DNA of 64,000 nt from Micrasema longulum (taxonomy: Eukaryota; Arthropoda; Insecta; Trichoptera; Brachycentridae), in assembly GCA_022494885.1 (NCBI GenBank), contig JAGVSM010001290.1:1-64000 (forward strand). Direction: 5' to 3'. The position numbers and the translations under genes were made by a program. Under the pieces are notes generated by a model. The model was not told where the DNA came from, ran no database searches, and saw nothing but the letters and a program-made list of their open reading frames with translations. Below, one piece after another: positions 37,116-48,965 of the stretch. How positions within the stretch are numbered: position 1 is the stretch's first letter; the number at the start of each line of letters is the position of its first letter.

Positions 37116-37654
37116 CAGATTATTTATGAATACAGTTTTTAAAATAATACTGTAAAAGTAGATAAATTCTTCTTCTTCTTTGTGTGTCATATCAGGTCCC
37201 CCCGTTGTCGACTATCATATGAATGATATTGTTATATTAAAAATGAAGTGTTATTCTATTTCCTTATTGCAGTAAAAACATTTTTGTTACAGTCCTATTA
37301 TGCTTAATCAATATGTTAAAATATTAATTTACATGTTTTTTTTTATCAAAGCGTTTCTTTTTTGTTGAATGTTTTCTGGTAGGTTATTTAATATTTGATA
37401 AAGCAGCTATATTTTATTTTTTAGTGTATCGAGCTTAGGCAGTATACAAAGTCTGATGTAAGCCGTCACACCCTTAGAGGTAAAGATATATGATTAGATT
37501 AGTTTTTTGTTATTTTGTCCAAAAAATCATAAAATGTAAAAATAACTATCTATATGTTTTAAAACTGTACATGTATGTTATTCATGTTTTACTTACATGT
37601 AAATAATGAGATTATTTATAATTTAAGCATGTTTAGGAATTTAACCCTTTCACT
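37116..37654. other. No gene; fragment of repeat R
   Basis: 37168-37210 resembles the start of repeat R (CATATCAGGTCCCCCCGTTG). The rest is AT-rich. Confidence 0.4.
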
Positions 37655-38085
37655 TTTCGTTACTACGAATCACATACTACGAATACCGATAATAAAATGT
37701 GAAATGGATTTAGAAAAATTAATTGTATTTTCAAAATCAATATGGATATCATAGACAAATGTTTTCATACCTGCATTTTAAAATACAATTCTTAAAAAAT
37801 ATGTCTTAACCAAATGCGAAATGTTTGGTCTTGACAATTGTGACGTCAAGATTCGTGACGATGTGTTATTTAAATTTTAACGGTCACAAACAAAGTTCAA
37901 AATTTAACTGAATCGTGACGTATTAGGGGCGGGACGATGCAATGGACATTTTTTTAAGGAATTTAAAATTAGAAATTTATTTTTGCTATCAATAAGTACA
38001 ATTTTTTTTTTTACTCGAATGTATTTCATAGACCCTTATTAATTTAAAATTGTAAAAAAATGTGATACTTTCCTGTTATACACAA
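37655..38085 (-). repeat. Dispersed repeat S
   Basis: 37670-37865 is the reverse complement of 17275-17520. 37980-38085 resembles 19555-19660 in the same direction as each other. Class unknown. Confidence 0.55.
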
Positions 38086-38704
38086 AATTTAATTTTATGT
38101 TACTTTATTAATTTATTTATTTTTAAAATAAATATTTACATTCTTATGATTTAGTCAAACATTACAATTTTTGTGGGCATTTTCAATGAGTTATAAAGCA
38201 GTAGTGTTATCAGCATTGCCAACCTTCATCTAGTTATAATCGATAGATTCAGAAAAATAAATCAGTAGATTCGACTTTTGTCACAAAAGTTAAATAGCCC
38301 TGTTACTTTTTTTTCAATTAACTTAAAGCTCCTAATTCGAACTTATTAGTGTGGTCAACTAATGGTTGAAATATATTTAAACCTTATTCTATCTTGATTG
38401 CTTAAGAATCTTGCTCTACCCTTGATCCTACTCGGCGTGGCCGCAACTGATCCGCAATCTTTGATGTTTGGCTGGTCCGCTCCAACTGGTAATTTATAAA
38501 GCGGGTTTGTTTAACTCAATGATCCCGTTCGGCGTGACCGCGGCTTTAACTTGCACCTCCACGTTTTAGTCAGTCTAAAGTTTTAACTAAACCGTGCTAT
38601 CTTCTCCATGCATATGAGCAAATAATTTCTGGCTTCTGCTGTATTCGCGTTTGTGTACGTTCGAGGTGTCCATTATCGTGTCTTTTCCAGCTGATAGTCA
38701 CACT
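38086..38704. other. No recognisable gene
   Basis: It contains two similar GC-richer blocks: CTACTCGGCGTGGCCGCAAC (38429) and CCCGTTCGGCGTGACCGCGG (38524). Confidence 0.35.
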
Positions 38705-39420
38705 CGATCAATTTTTTCAGGAAATCGTTGACAAACTGCAGGAAAACTCTGCTAGTCTGGGTCTTAATAAAAAGACTTAGATCTTGTGCAAAAAATCCTG
38801 TCCTGACCATGATCAGCTTCTGTATAAAAATGGTCAGAAGATCGAGAAAGTGGGGGCTTTAAATACTTGGCAGATCACATAAATAAGGATGGAAGCATGC
38901 ACAAAAAGCTCGCAACCCTCCTGAGAATTGCTGGAGCAACCATGATGCGTGTTATCTGGAACACTAGTCTATACTCGGTCAAAACTAAATGCCAATTATT
39001 TAACCCATATATAATGCCAGTACTCTCTATGGGTGTGGAATCTTGGCACCTTACCAAAGCCCAGAACACCAAACTTCTGAGTTTTGAGAGTAAGTGCTTG
39101 AGGAGAAAATATGGCATAAGGTGGTTCGATTTTGTAACTAACATTGAAGTCTGAGAACAGACGCTGCAGCCTCCTATAACGAGCGTCTTGGGAATGCGGT
39201 GGTGGACCTGGCTCGGACACGTGCTGCGCATTCCTCGGGAGAACCTCAACCAAGTTGCATCTTTTTAAGGCTCTCTCGCTGTCCTGGAAGGCCGTCGATG
39301 ACGATATTTTGACTTTATTCAGCGGAACTAAGGGGCGTTTTGACGTAAGAGGAGGCAAAAGTACTGGCTGGCGATAGAGTCTCTTAGAGGCAACTGGTGA
39401 TGTCCACATGCTCCACTTAG
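38705..39420 (+). mobile_element. LINE K reverse-transcriptase C-terminal remnant
   Basis: Broken frames encode ENSASLGLNKK, KIEKVGAFKYLG, then at 38867-39154 an open stretch with HKKLATLLRIAGATMMRVIW, PYIMPVLSMGVESWHLTKAQ and SKCLRRKYGIRWFDFVTNIE, then WWTWLGHVLRIPRENLNQVA. This is the thumb and C-terminal region of a non-LTR retrotransposon. Clade not resolved. Confidence 0.7.
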
Positions 39421-39904
39421 GAGCGGATATGGAAAAAAAGAGGAAGAGAAGAAGTCTCCGTCGATATTTGCTGAACAGTATCTCTGATTAATCGAGCGTG
39501 AGTTTTTAATAATTCTATTAATCTCACCCTCTTGTCTGCTGTTAAATATAGTATGTTTCTAGGCTCGAGTCTTCCTTCTTGTTTGTCATACGTAAAACGG
39601 GCAGACAAGCGCAACCGTCTAATTGCTGAGCAATCTTGATGAAATGATATGTCTCCTGTGAATATTTACTGCTTGTCCGCAGCTTAGGCATGACCTGTTC
39701 TCTGCTTTCTCGCCCCTTGGAAATATGAGATGTAAAATCTCTTGCTGATCTAGCAGAGCTTCAGAGCATACTTTTTCCAGCACTTTTCTTGGGTCGTTTC
39801 TAACCTTGAGAAAAAGTATAATTTAGCTACCGCTCGCACATCATGTTGAGATGAGAACTAATCTTGATAAGTTTGGAAACCGTTAATCTTCTAAAAGATA
39901 AGTT
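39421..39904. other. No firm feature
   Basis: A 65-codon minus-strand ORF (39417-39614) has no clear motif. It may belong to an old LINE. Confidence 0.3.
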
Positions 39905-39975
39905 CCGAAGCCTCAGTTGAATGGAGCACAAGACGAATGCTTAGTGCCATATCTAGTGTTTACATATATCAGTGC
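39905..39975 (-). repeat. LINE 3' fragment related to 1370-1440
   Basis: GGAGCACAAGACGAATGCTT and AGTGCCATATCTAGTGT match the distal part of the 1385-2340 element. Confidence 0.5.
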
Positions 39976-40164
39976 GTATTAAGTGCTTCTCTATTATTTA
40001 TATTTATGTTGGTAGTCGGCATTGCACAGAAAAGTTCGTTTCTCAGTTTGACAGCTTCTGGTTGATTTGTCTGTTTTGGAACAAATCCCCGCCATCCTTT
40101 ATACGCCAAGTATGAAATAGACATATAAAATAAATAAATTAATATATTTAATTAATATTAACCT

Positions 40165-40440
40165 AATTTATTTATTATATATACGACCAAAGCCAATTAC
40201 AACGGCTACAAAAAGAGACATATGGATATACAAGAAACTGAACAAGATGAACATAAAACTATGTAGCAAAGACAAACAAGGGCAATAAAATAATGGTATA
40301 TAATGTATTAATAAACACGATAAACATATAAGACTTAGAGTTTAACAATGCCAATCCATCTTCTTTAACACTGACGAAGAGATCTAAGAAAAGCCGGAAG
40401 ATCTATCCCAAATAATTCAAAGTTGTTTGATTGAATAAAC
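40165..40440 (-). mobile_element. LINE J1, 3' end
   Basis: It matches 42870-43110: AGCCAATTACAACGGCTACA, GCAAAGACAAACAAGGGCA and GAAAAGCCGGAAGATCTATC. It is truncated just into the ORF end. Confidence 0.75.
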
Positions 40441-40789
40441 GTGTATTGTAAGAAAATAATTCACTTGTTAATTCATAAGTTTACGACCCAATCTTCATTA
40501 AACATGAATGTTTACTAATTTCTAAAGTATGAAAGAGAAAAGAAAACAATATAATTTGTTTTGTAAATAGAAAATGTTTAATATTTTTCATTTCATGGTA
40601 ATTAGTTTTAGGCCTGTAAAAGGGTGCCTGGTTATTTTTCGTGACTGTGCAAACTGTTTCTCTGAAATAATTATTTATCAATTATTATTACTGCTTCAGA
40701 ATTTTCGACTGCCAAACTTATCGAGATATTGGTGGCTTCCAAAAAGAATTCCATGACTTATAGAAAGTTTTGTAATCATTTCGGGGAAT

Positions 40790-41010
40790 TGATCATGTCT
40801 TATCCATTTAATCCCAGTCAGTGAAGAATTCACTTCCCTCTTTCCCTCAATCCAATGAAGTACATACTATGTATTTCTGGATTACCTTCTTTCTGCACAA
40901 AGATACCAGCTACCATATTATAGAGAGCTGCTTTGGACAAATTTTCTCATCGGAAACGGGTAATTTTTCCTTGGAGCGGGCACCACCAAGGAGACTTAAG
41001 TCTTTTTAAA
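40790..41010 (+). repeat. Diverged duplicate segment D, copy 1
   Basis: Shares with 42185-42400: GAATTCACTTCCCTCTTTC, ATTACCTTCTTTCTGCACAA, TTATAGAGAGCTGC and GGTAATTTTTCCTTGGAG. Translation suggests an eroded coding sequence (EEFTSLF, then NEVHTMYFWITFFLHK across a one-base shift). Identity unknown. Confidence 0.5.
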
Positions 41011-41689
41011 AAAAATATTCTAAATATCTTAAACACAATATCGGAAATACAAATGAAAAATTAAGAACAATAAACAATAAATTGTTGTACGTTTCTGAGA
41101 GAGTATTTGTGGATTTTCAATATACATATTATGAGGATACAACTTCTAAAGATCGATGATACATACGCGCCAAATTATTTTATCAGAAATTTAGAGCGTC
41201 GGACGAAGAAAGCAACTTAGCGTTTTCTGTTTAACGCAATAAATTATATTTTGCAAGACCAACTCAGAGGACCTTAAAAAATAATAATTATTGTTAAAAA
41301 ATTTTTGACTGTTATTTTGCTTTACATTTTAACCTAATTGAATTTTTTACGCAATTATTAATTAAATATATTATTACTTATACGTTTTTAATATAAATAA
41401 TATTCTTGTTTCCTATTATTTTAAGACAATAGTGTTGTTATTTAGTTAACTTTGTTTCCACGTTTTATGAAGTTTTAGTTGAATTAAAATTATTATAAGG
41501 AAATTACCCTGCCGTCTTTACTATGATGTAAGAATTTAGAAGTAATATTGTAAATAGAAAAATATTAAAATACATCTGTCTCAGAATATTTTGTTTCACT
41601 CTGTGTTATTAGTTATTCTAAAACTGTGTTGTGTTATTTTCATTAAATAAATACATTTTGGTTTTTAATAACTTTTGAAATGCCGTGTT
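41011..41689. other. No recognisable gene
   Basis: AT-rich intergenic sequence. Confidence 0.45.
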
Positions 41690-41890
41690 TCATTATTAAT
41701 ATTTAAAACATTAACTTTGTGGTCAAACATTTACCAAAATGTCATTTGTATTTAACCACTTACCGATATTTCTATGTATACCTGTTTCGAGAGGTACCCG
41801 TCTCTTCGTCAGGACGCCAATTAAACCAACTTGCAAAACCCACAATACACCTTTACCATAGTTGTTGCCTAAAAATATAAAACCAACATG
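41690..41890 (-). repeat. Repeat P with hammerhead-like core, copy 1
   Basis: Homologous to 55315-55505. On the minus strand: CTGACGA (41806-41812), a GAGA/TCTC stem, GAAA (41785-41788). The downstream stem III and stem I are not convincing. Confidence 0.45.
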
Positions 41891-41924
41891 CCATGCATTT
41901 TAATAAGCAACCCTCACATGCATT

Positions 41925-42160
41925 GATTCATTATCATTCCTTTCCCGCACTTATGATGCATAGGGCACTGTATTGGTACACCAATCGCAGCGTATCTTGA
42001 TATTTTTTTGTAACAAGAAGGCAAGATGATCAGTCTTACTCTCCAGGTACCATTCCAGGGATGATGAAATATTACTGTGTAAAAAAACCTTTTTAAATAA
42101 ATATTTCATGTCAATGCCGGGAGTCAAACCAGAGACCTCTTGCACGGTAGGTAAACCGAG
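41925..42160 (-). mobile_element. SINE1 copy
   Basis: 3' end TTATCATTCCTTTCCCGCAC; on the minus strand a degraded B-box (GGTTTGACTCCC) and part of the tRNA head. Confidence 0.75.
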
Positions 42161-42184
42161 AGTAATATAAAAATAACATCTGAT

Positions 42185-42627
42185 TATAATCAATTTAATC
42201 CTGGTCAGTGAAAAATTCACTTCCCTCTTTTCTCAATTCAACGAAGTAAATATTTTGTTCTTCAGGATTACCTTCATTGAGCACAAAGGTGCTAAGGCTA
42301 CAATATTACAGAGAGCTCTCCCCCGGGAGAGCTCTCTGTAATCCGCAGCTTTTTTCGTTTTGCAACGAGGAATTTTTCCGTGTATGTGGGCACTGCCAAA
42401 TAGACTTATGTCCTCAGATGCGGTGTGCGGTATGTGGTGGCCAAGCTGTTAAACCTTACGAATTCATTAAAATAAGTGATGAAATAAAACTCATAAATTT
42501 AATAAGTAAATTGTATTTTTTTATCGCTTTTCGGTTCATTTTTATGGTACATAATTTTTTATTGATTTTTATTTGGGATTTTTACAGCTATTCACATTTT
42601 TATGTAGATTTTTATTCACTCTTTTGA
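42185..42627 (+). pseudogene. Duplicate segment D, copy 2, with RING-like half motif
   Basis: An ATG-initiated frame at 42277-42627 includes EEFFRVCGHCQIDLCPQMRC followed by AVCGGQA. The Cys/His spacing (CGH, then LC, then CAVC) resembles the second half of a C3HC4 RING finger. It is preceded, in other frames, by sequence shared with 40790-41010. The N-terminal half of a RING and any promoter are missing, so I treat it as a degenerate gene fragment of unknown identity. Confidence 0.4.
42305..42342. repeat. Perfect 18-bp palindrome arms, 2-nt spacer
   Basis: ATTACAGAGAGCTCTCCC, then CC, then its exact reverse complement. It lies inside duplicate segment D copy 2; copy 1 has only the left-arm equivalent (TTATAGAGAGCTGC). 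Confidence 0.9.
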
Positions 42628-42859
42628 GTAGAATTATATTAAAAATGCTAGAGCGAATTAAAAAAACCCCCTGTTAATCTAATCAAACGTAATTAGTTAT
42701 TCCCACGTATCTGATATATTTAGTGTAGGGTATTGTTCCTATAGAACAAACATTTTGAACTTCTCCAAAGATGGTGAATGGTAATTATATTTATTTATTT
42801 ATGCATTTCATAATATACAAAAATTTTTGTTAACTTGCCCAGCTGCATGAAACAGTACT

Positions 42860-43930
42860 TATTTTTTTATTATATATATATACGGCCTAAGCCAATTACA
42901 ACAGTTACATGAAGAAACATAAATGCAAGAAACTGAACAAAAAGAGCATAAATAAATCTATTTAGCAAAGACAAACAAGGGCAAAACAATAATAATATAC
43001 AATATATTAAAAAAAAACAAAAGACCAAAAACTTTGAGCTAAACTATGCCAATCCAACTTCATCCCACACTGTTTAGTCGCGAAGAGATCTACGAAAAGC
43101 CGGAAGATCTATCCCAACAAATTCCAAGTCGTGAATTGAATTGATTAATCTACACATTCTGGACATTGGGGCATAAAAACCAAAGTTGCTCTTAGAAGAT
43201 TTTATAAATAGCAGATTATGACTTCTGGTGACACGGTTGGGAACATGAAAAGAAATTGATTGCAACAGAGATGGGACATCACTTAAAGCATTAAGTATTT
43301 TGAAAATGCATGTAAGGTCCATCTCAGTTCTACGTCTCTCCAATGAAGACAGATTAAGAGATTGCTCCATTTCAAAATAAGAATAATTACCCCTTTGTAA
43401 TCCGAGCAACCATGCCACTTTTCTTAAAAAACGGTGTTGGACAGACTCGATATGGTCAATATGAGTCCTGTAGAATGGATATCAAATAGGAGAAGTGTAT
43501 TCTAGATGGGGTCGAACTAGTGAGCAATAAAGAGTTTTGATGGTATTAATATTTTTGAAGTCCGCCGTCACTTTATTAAAAAAACCGAGAAGTTTGAGGG
43601 ATTTGTTTACAATATTATTAATGTGTTCACGATAGGAGAGTTTACTATCTAAAGTAATGCCAAGATCCTTTATTGAGGAAACCATTGAAAGGGAAGTACT
43701 TTTTAGTTTGTAGTTGAATTGTTTAGGTTTTTTTCGTCGCAAGAAAGATATTATTTTACATTTGTCGATGTTAAGTTGAAGACAATTGATGTCGCACCAT
43801 TCATTAAAACAATTAATATCATGTTGAAAAAGAAGATAATCATTGGAAGATTCAATCAGTTTAAGTACCCAAAAAGCCAGAATTTTGTATTTCGAAAAAC
43901 TTACAAAATTATAGAGCAAAATAAGAGAGT
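42860..43930 (-). mobile_element. LINE J1 (CR1/Jockey-like), RT distal part and 3' end
   Basis: Minus-strand frames at 43482-43919 encode DINCFNEWCDINCLQLNIDK, VSSIKDLGITLDSKLSYREH and YCSLVRPHLEYTSPI. 43074-43418 continues with RRRTEMDLTCIFKILNAL and FRRSLRD. This is the palm end, thumb and C-terminus of a non-LTR RT. The upstream part lies at 45793-46060. Confidence 0.85.
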
Positions 43931-43934
43931 GGCT

Positions 43935-44290
43935 ACTCGATCAAGAGTTTATATATGAATAGTAGCTTAGGTATAAATATTTTATTTTTTCATGTATTTT
44001 CTTGTATTTAAAAAATATATTTATATATTATTATTTGTATAAACATGTTTATTCTGATCTTTCCGGCTGTTAATTTTTATATGTAATTCATTGTTTTTAT
44101 AAATGTAAATAATATCATTAAGTCAGTATAAATATAATCTTCACCAACAAGCTACAAAAAGTGGCTTGGTGGGATTTTAGTTTTAGTAAAAATATAACAA
44201 GTGAAATTTTTTTAAATTGTAAAAATGTTTAATTATGCTATTAAATCAAATAAATAAAAAAAAAAAATAAAAAAAAAAAATTGATAATAT
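43935..44290 (+). repeat. Probable LINE 3' UTR with A-rich tail
   Basis: ACCAACAAGCTACAAAAAGT, GGCTTGGTGGG, and an (AAATA)n/poly(A) end at 44250-44280. It sits between the J1 LINE part and the RTE, so it belongs to a further nested insertion. Confidence 0.45.
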
Positions 44291-44317
44291 CATTTATAAA
44301 AATATTAAATAATTTTT

Positions 44318-45792
44318 GTATGGCTTCACAAAATTTTCAACCGATGTTTAGAGGAGGAATACACTCCTCCAGACTGGAGAAGGGCTGTTGTTATGCCTCT
44401 ATACAAGGGAAAAGGTTCAAGAGTAGAATGCGGAAATTATAGAGCAATCAGCCTTTTGAGCGCTGTTGGCAAAATGTATGGAAGAATACTGATTGATAGA
44501 GTAAGAAAAGTTACAAAGGATAGAGTGTGGGATATTCAGAGCGGTTTTATGAATGGAAGAGGATGTATGGATCAAATATTTGCTTTACGAAACATGACAG
44601 AAAAATTTCTTGCTAAAAACCAAAAGCTTTTCTGCGCATTTGTCGATCTGCAAAAAGCGTTTGATAGAGTTGACAGAGAAAAATTATGGAAGGTGTTATC
44701 GGAGTACGGAGTAAGCGGAAATCTAACACGTGCTATTGCTTCTCTGTATAAAGACAGCACAGCATGTGTTAGGGTAAATGGATCATACACATCGTGGTTT
44801 GACATTCATAAAGGAGTGAAGCAGGGATGTGTTATGTCACCATGGCTGTTCAACGTGTATATCGATAACTGCATGAAAGAACTGAAAGGCTTAAGAATGG
44901 GAGCAAAAATGGGTGATTTAAAAGTCAATTGTCTTTTGTATGCTGACGATGCTGTACTCCTTGCTAACAACAAAGAGGAACTGCAATTCTTGGTAACAAA
45001 GGTCTACGATGTATGCAAGAGAAGCGATTTGCTGATGAATGTCGATAAATCGAAATCGAATGTGATGGTTTTTGAAAGAAATGAAAGTATGACTAAATGT
45101 GAAATCACTGTGAATGGAGTTATACTAAAACAAGTAGAGGAATTTGTGTATCTGGGAAGTATGTTCACTAGGGATGGAATGACTGAGAAAGATATTGAAA
45201 GGAGGGTGAGTGCCGGGAACAGAGTGAACGGTGCACTTAAATCGACCTTGGCAAATAAATGCTTGTCACAAGAGGCAAAATTGGCAGTTCACAACGGAGT
45301 CCTGGTCCCATCCCTGATGTATGGGAGCGAAGTATGGACTTGGAAAAACAGGGATGAAAGTAGGCTGAATGCTGTCGAAATGCGATCTCTCAGGCGAATG
45401 TGTGGTAAAACTATGTACGATAGATGCACAAATGTTGAGATCCGTACATTATGTAAGGCTGAGACAAGCATTATCGACAAAATCAAGAAAGGAGCTCTGC
45501 GCTGGTTTGGACATGTAGAACGAATGGACAGCGAGAGAACGGCTAAGAATATTTACAATGCGAATGTTGATGGATGCAGAAATAGAGGAAGACCGAGAAA
45601 GACATGGCACGACCAAATCCAACAAATACTTAAAGATGGACATGTCAAAAGTCGGAATAATCGGCGCGCGTGCATGAGAAGATGTATGAATGTAGAGGAA
45701 GCGAGATCTGTATGCAAAGATAGAGTGTTGTGGCGTTCTATCCTCTCTGCCTACCCTTACGGGGAAACGGCGTGATGGTTTGTTTGTTTGTT
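44318..45792 (+). mobile_element. RTE-clade LINE (subfamily a), long intact RT ORF, 5'-truncated
   Basis: Open from 44309 to the stop at 45773-45775; the first ATG is at 44393 but homology starts earlier (TPPDWRRAVVMPLYKGKG). RT motifs in order: CGNYRAISLLS, FVDLQKAFDRVDREKLW, GVKQGCVMSPWLFNVYID, LYADDAVLLANN (catalytic YADD), then LGSMFTRDG and the C-terminal GALRWFGHVERM and AYPYGETA. It ends in (GTTT)n. About 460 codons without a stop make this the best preserved transposon ORF here. The endonuclease domain is lost by 5' truncation. Confidence 0.93.
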
Positions 45793-46060
45793 AAATAATA
45801 ATGGAGCAAGGTAGGCTCCTTGAGGTACTCCAGAAGTAACAGTGATTGGAGAAGACAAGGAATTATTAATTTGAATCAACTGTTTTCTTTCACTTAGGTA
45901 GGACCTGAAAAATGATAACAAAGGATCTCTTATACCAATGGCTTGTAATTAAGCCAGAAAAATTGTGTGATTGACTTTTTCGAAAGCTTTAGAAAAGTCT
46001 GTATAAAGCCCATCAGCCTGAAGATTGTCTTCAAGAGTGACTTATGATTTTCTTGTTATA
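45793..46060 (-). mobile_element. LINE J1, RT proximal part
   Basis: Reverse-strand translation from 46041: LEDNLQADGLYTDFSKAFEK, then QAIGIRDPLLSFFRSYLSER and TVTSGVPQGAYLAPLLFN. These are RT motifs upstream of the catalytic YADD box. It continues at 43930 once the inserted material is removed. One in-frame stop. Confidence 0.85.
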
Positions 46061-48059
46061 TTACTTTTAAACATTTTATTATTTAATTTGTTTTTTTACA
46101 TTTATTCTTAAATTCTTTAAACTTTCTACTGAATATGTTGTATAATTTTTAGGTTAATTTTTTTTTATAAATATTGTATAATTTTTGGGTTTAGTTTTTT
46201 TAACAAATCTTGGGTAAAAGAAAATTGATGTTTTTTAAAAAAAAATACTAAGCCAAATATGTCAGTATTATATTTTTTTGTAAAAGGCAGATTTGCCGTT
46301 TATGTTAATAAAATAAAATAAATACATAATGTACAATAAGAAAAGAGTTTATAAAATTGTATGTGTGTGACGCGACGTTTGTATTTATGTATGTGTACGA
46401 GTATACGAATGTGAGTGAATGAATGTGTGAGGGTGCGTATGTGTCGGTGCGTAAATAAAAAAAGTCATTTAAAACGTGCATTATAGGAGAGAACTAGGTA
46501 AGAGGTTTGACCATAATAAACAAAAAATAAAAATAAATAGTCTGTACCTACTTTCAAAACTATTTTTTTATTATTATTATTATTTATTACTTTTTTATAA
46601 TATAACTTCTTCTTTAATGTAAGTATACAGAAACTCTAGCTATAAAGAAATCACATAAATATAATCACAAAAACACTATACTATAGTCAACAAATCACAA
46701 AATCAGTCTAGCTTTTATTTTTTATGTTAGACAATGGCAATACAATAACTAATTATTTGAATGGACAACAATCAAATATCTCTACTTATGCTAATTTTCC
46801 ATCCGAGTACAGCCGATCGTAATCCGAAAACTCCCGACCGTAGGTTTCGGCTGGGATAAATCTTCGTCCAATTTTCGGCCGAAATCGAAACCGATTCCGA
46901 AACTTCGGTCGGTCCTTCACACTATAGACATCTATGATGTTGAAATTGAAGGTTCGTGAAGTGAATTTTCGAACTAAACTTTTGGTTTGATGCTTGGATA
47001 ATGTTTTGAAACTGAATTGATAGATGACTCTACTGTGATCATTTTATCAACTACATTTGTATCGCATGTGTATTTCTTAAGCGAAGCAAATAAAAAAATC
47101 AGTGTTTTCGAGTTATCGCTATGTAGGAGATTTGAAAATATTACTGTATGATCTATTAAAAAGGTAGTAACTTAGCTTCAAAAATCAACGGACAAATGGC
47201 GTCTGTGGCACTTTTGTTGTTTCGCCTCACTTCAACTAACTGTGGTGGTGTTCAACACTTTATTATTTTGAGTCATGTCACTTATGGGTGAAACGTTAAA
47301 CTTTTTTGTGTGGCATTTAGAGATGACATTTTTGTTGATAGTATTCATAACAACAGAGTTTTATTATGGGTTGTATTAGACGATCAAGGTTAGGTAAGAA
47401 ATGTTTGTTATTATTTCAAATGTCACTTTCGAAATTAAAAACAGGATATCTGAGGCTCAAGTATAATATAAAAAAATGTTTAACCATGGTTTCTTAGCAT
47501 CAGTTTTATTGGAAAATCTTTTTTGATTTTTTTTGATTTTGATTTTTTATTTTTAAATCATAAAACACAAAGTATTTTACTAGTATAATACGTTGGATTA
47601 CATTCCCAGGAGTTACAACAATTCAATTCGGGACTTAAATAATATTAGCATTTAGAAAATAACACATATTGAGAACAACAAAGAAACAATCAAGTTTGGC
47701 AACTTTATAACGAAATATACAACAACAATATATACGCCTAAAACCTTTTCTTTCACAAGTAGAATAAATATACATAAAAAACGCTTTTAAGAATAAAAAA
47801 AGTAGTGAATCCACTAAGATAGATAAGGTCATTATCATCACATGCCATGCAGATGATGCTGCCATAGTGATGATGAGAACATATCCATCTCAGTTAGTAA
47901 ACATCTGGATGCCTAAGAAATGTCGTATAGTACAATATTTTGGTAATGTAAATATTTTTTATCATGCTCGTAAACAGTTTTTAGCATCAAAAGTCTTTAT
48001 TTTATTTTGTCACTTTAGAAATACACGTGTGATATGAGACGTACACTATTATTGTTCTT
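46061..48059. other. No recognisable gene; TG-rich tract and GC-richer island
   Basis: 46365-46455 is a GTATGTGTG-rich tract. 46795-46920 contains repeated CCGATCGTAATCCGAAAA and TTCGGCCGAAATCGAAACCG-type words. The remainder is AT-rich. Confidence 0.4.
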
Positions 48060-48450
48060 GTTCTATGCAAGCTCCTGGCGTCACTGCGACCTGTGAAGAT
48101 CTATTGCGACGGGTCCCCGTGAAAAGTTCGCGCCTTCCAAGACCAGGTCCATAAAGAGCCTGGCTACTGTGTGGCAGGCGAGAGCTTACACACAAGCCCA
48201 AATCCGTAAAGTATTGGGCTATTAAGTAAGAGGCGAACTCTTTACACCCTCAGGTTTAACCAATCGTCCCCCGAGGAAGAGGCTCCTTTAGCGATGTAAA
48301 GCATCACATTCACATAGAATGTGTGTAGGTGTTTTGTCATCTGCACTGCAAAACCTACATCTAGAAGTTTCGGAAAGGTTCATTCTAGCGAGGTGTTTGT
48401 TCAATTTGCAGTGCCCGAGACGTACATTAACTGTTTTATATGTGTGTATA
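48060..48450 (-). mobile_element. LINE C-terminal remnant (I/R1-like), second copy
   Basis: The minus strand near 48321-48440 encodes RLGHCKLNKHLARMNLSETS followed by RCRFCSADDKTPTHI, a LINE C-terminal Cys finger. 48066-48315 matches 1450-1690 (GTCACTGCGACCTGTGAAGA). Confidence 0.7.
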
Positions 48451-48527
48451 CTTCTTACCTTACTGAAGGTAATTCCATAATAATTATTTGTGCCATGATG
48501 TCATGTAGTCAAAATTTTAATTACTTC

Positions 48528-48960
48528 TTCTTGCGGTGCCTTGTCAGGTCCCCCCGACGTTGGCGATCACTACAGCGAAAGGATCTCTGTCCTGCGCTAC
48601 TTTAATATTCCGCAGCCAGGAAAACCAGTAATCCAATAATCCAGTACTCGTTACTAATAGCGATACTCGGGTAAAAATGACCAGAGTGGTTTTCCATTGC
48701 GTCATCTGGTAGATTTTTATGCCGGGGTTGCTTTTTCCTTAGCTGGTTGGTTTTGGTTTTGAGGCGCCAGAAATTCGCCTTTCATCCTTTCGTTATATGC
48801 TGTATCACACCGTTATGAGTGTGATCCATCGTCCAGGGTTCGCGACGTGGACGCTAACGAGTTGGACTAGTCAGTATTGTTGCCGGTGGAATGCAACTGG
48901 GCGTTCGCAGTATTTTATAGAATCACACCCTCTAGCAAGATGTGACTCACTAGGACCCTT
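48528..48960. repeat. Dispersed repeat R, copy 1
   Basis: GTTGGCGATCACTACAGCGA, GATGACCAGAGTGGTTTTCC, CCTTAGCTGGTTGGTTTTGG, AACGAGTTGGACTAGTCAGT. Homologous to 55535-55945 along its length; a GC-richer block. Probably part of a LINE 3' region. Confidence 0.75.
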
Positions 48961-48965
48961 GGTAA

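Noticed and set aside
46795..46925. Possible regulatory island or transposon end with repeated CCGAAA words
   Set aside because: Words are short and irregular; no paired terminus or second copy in the window.
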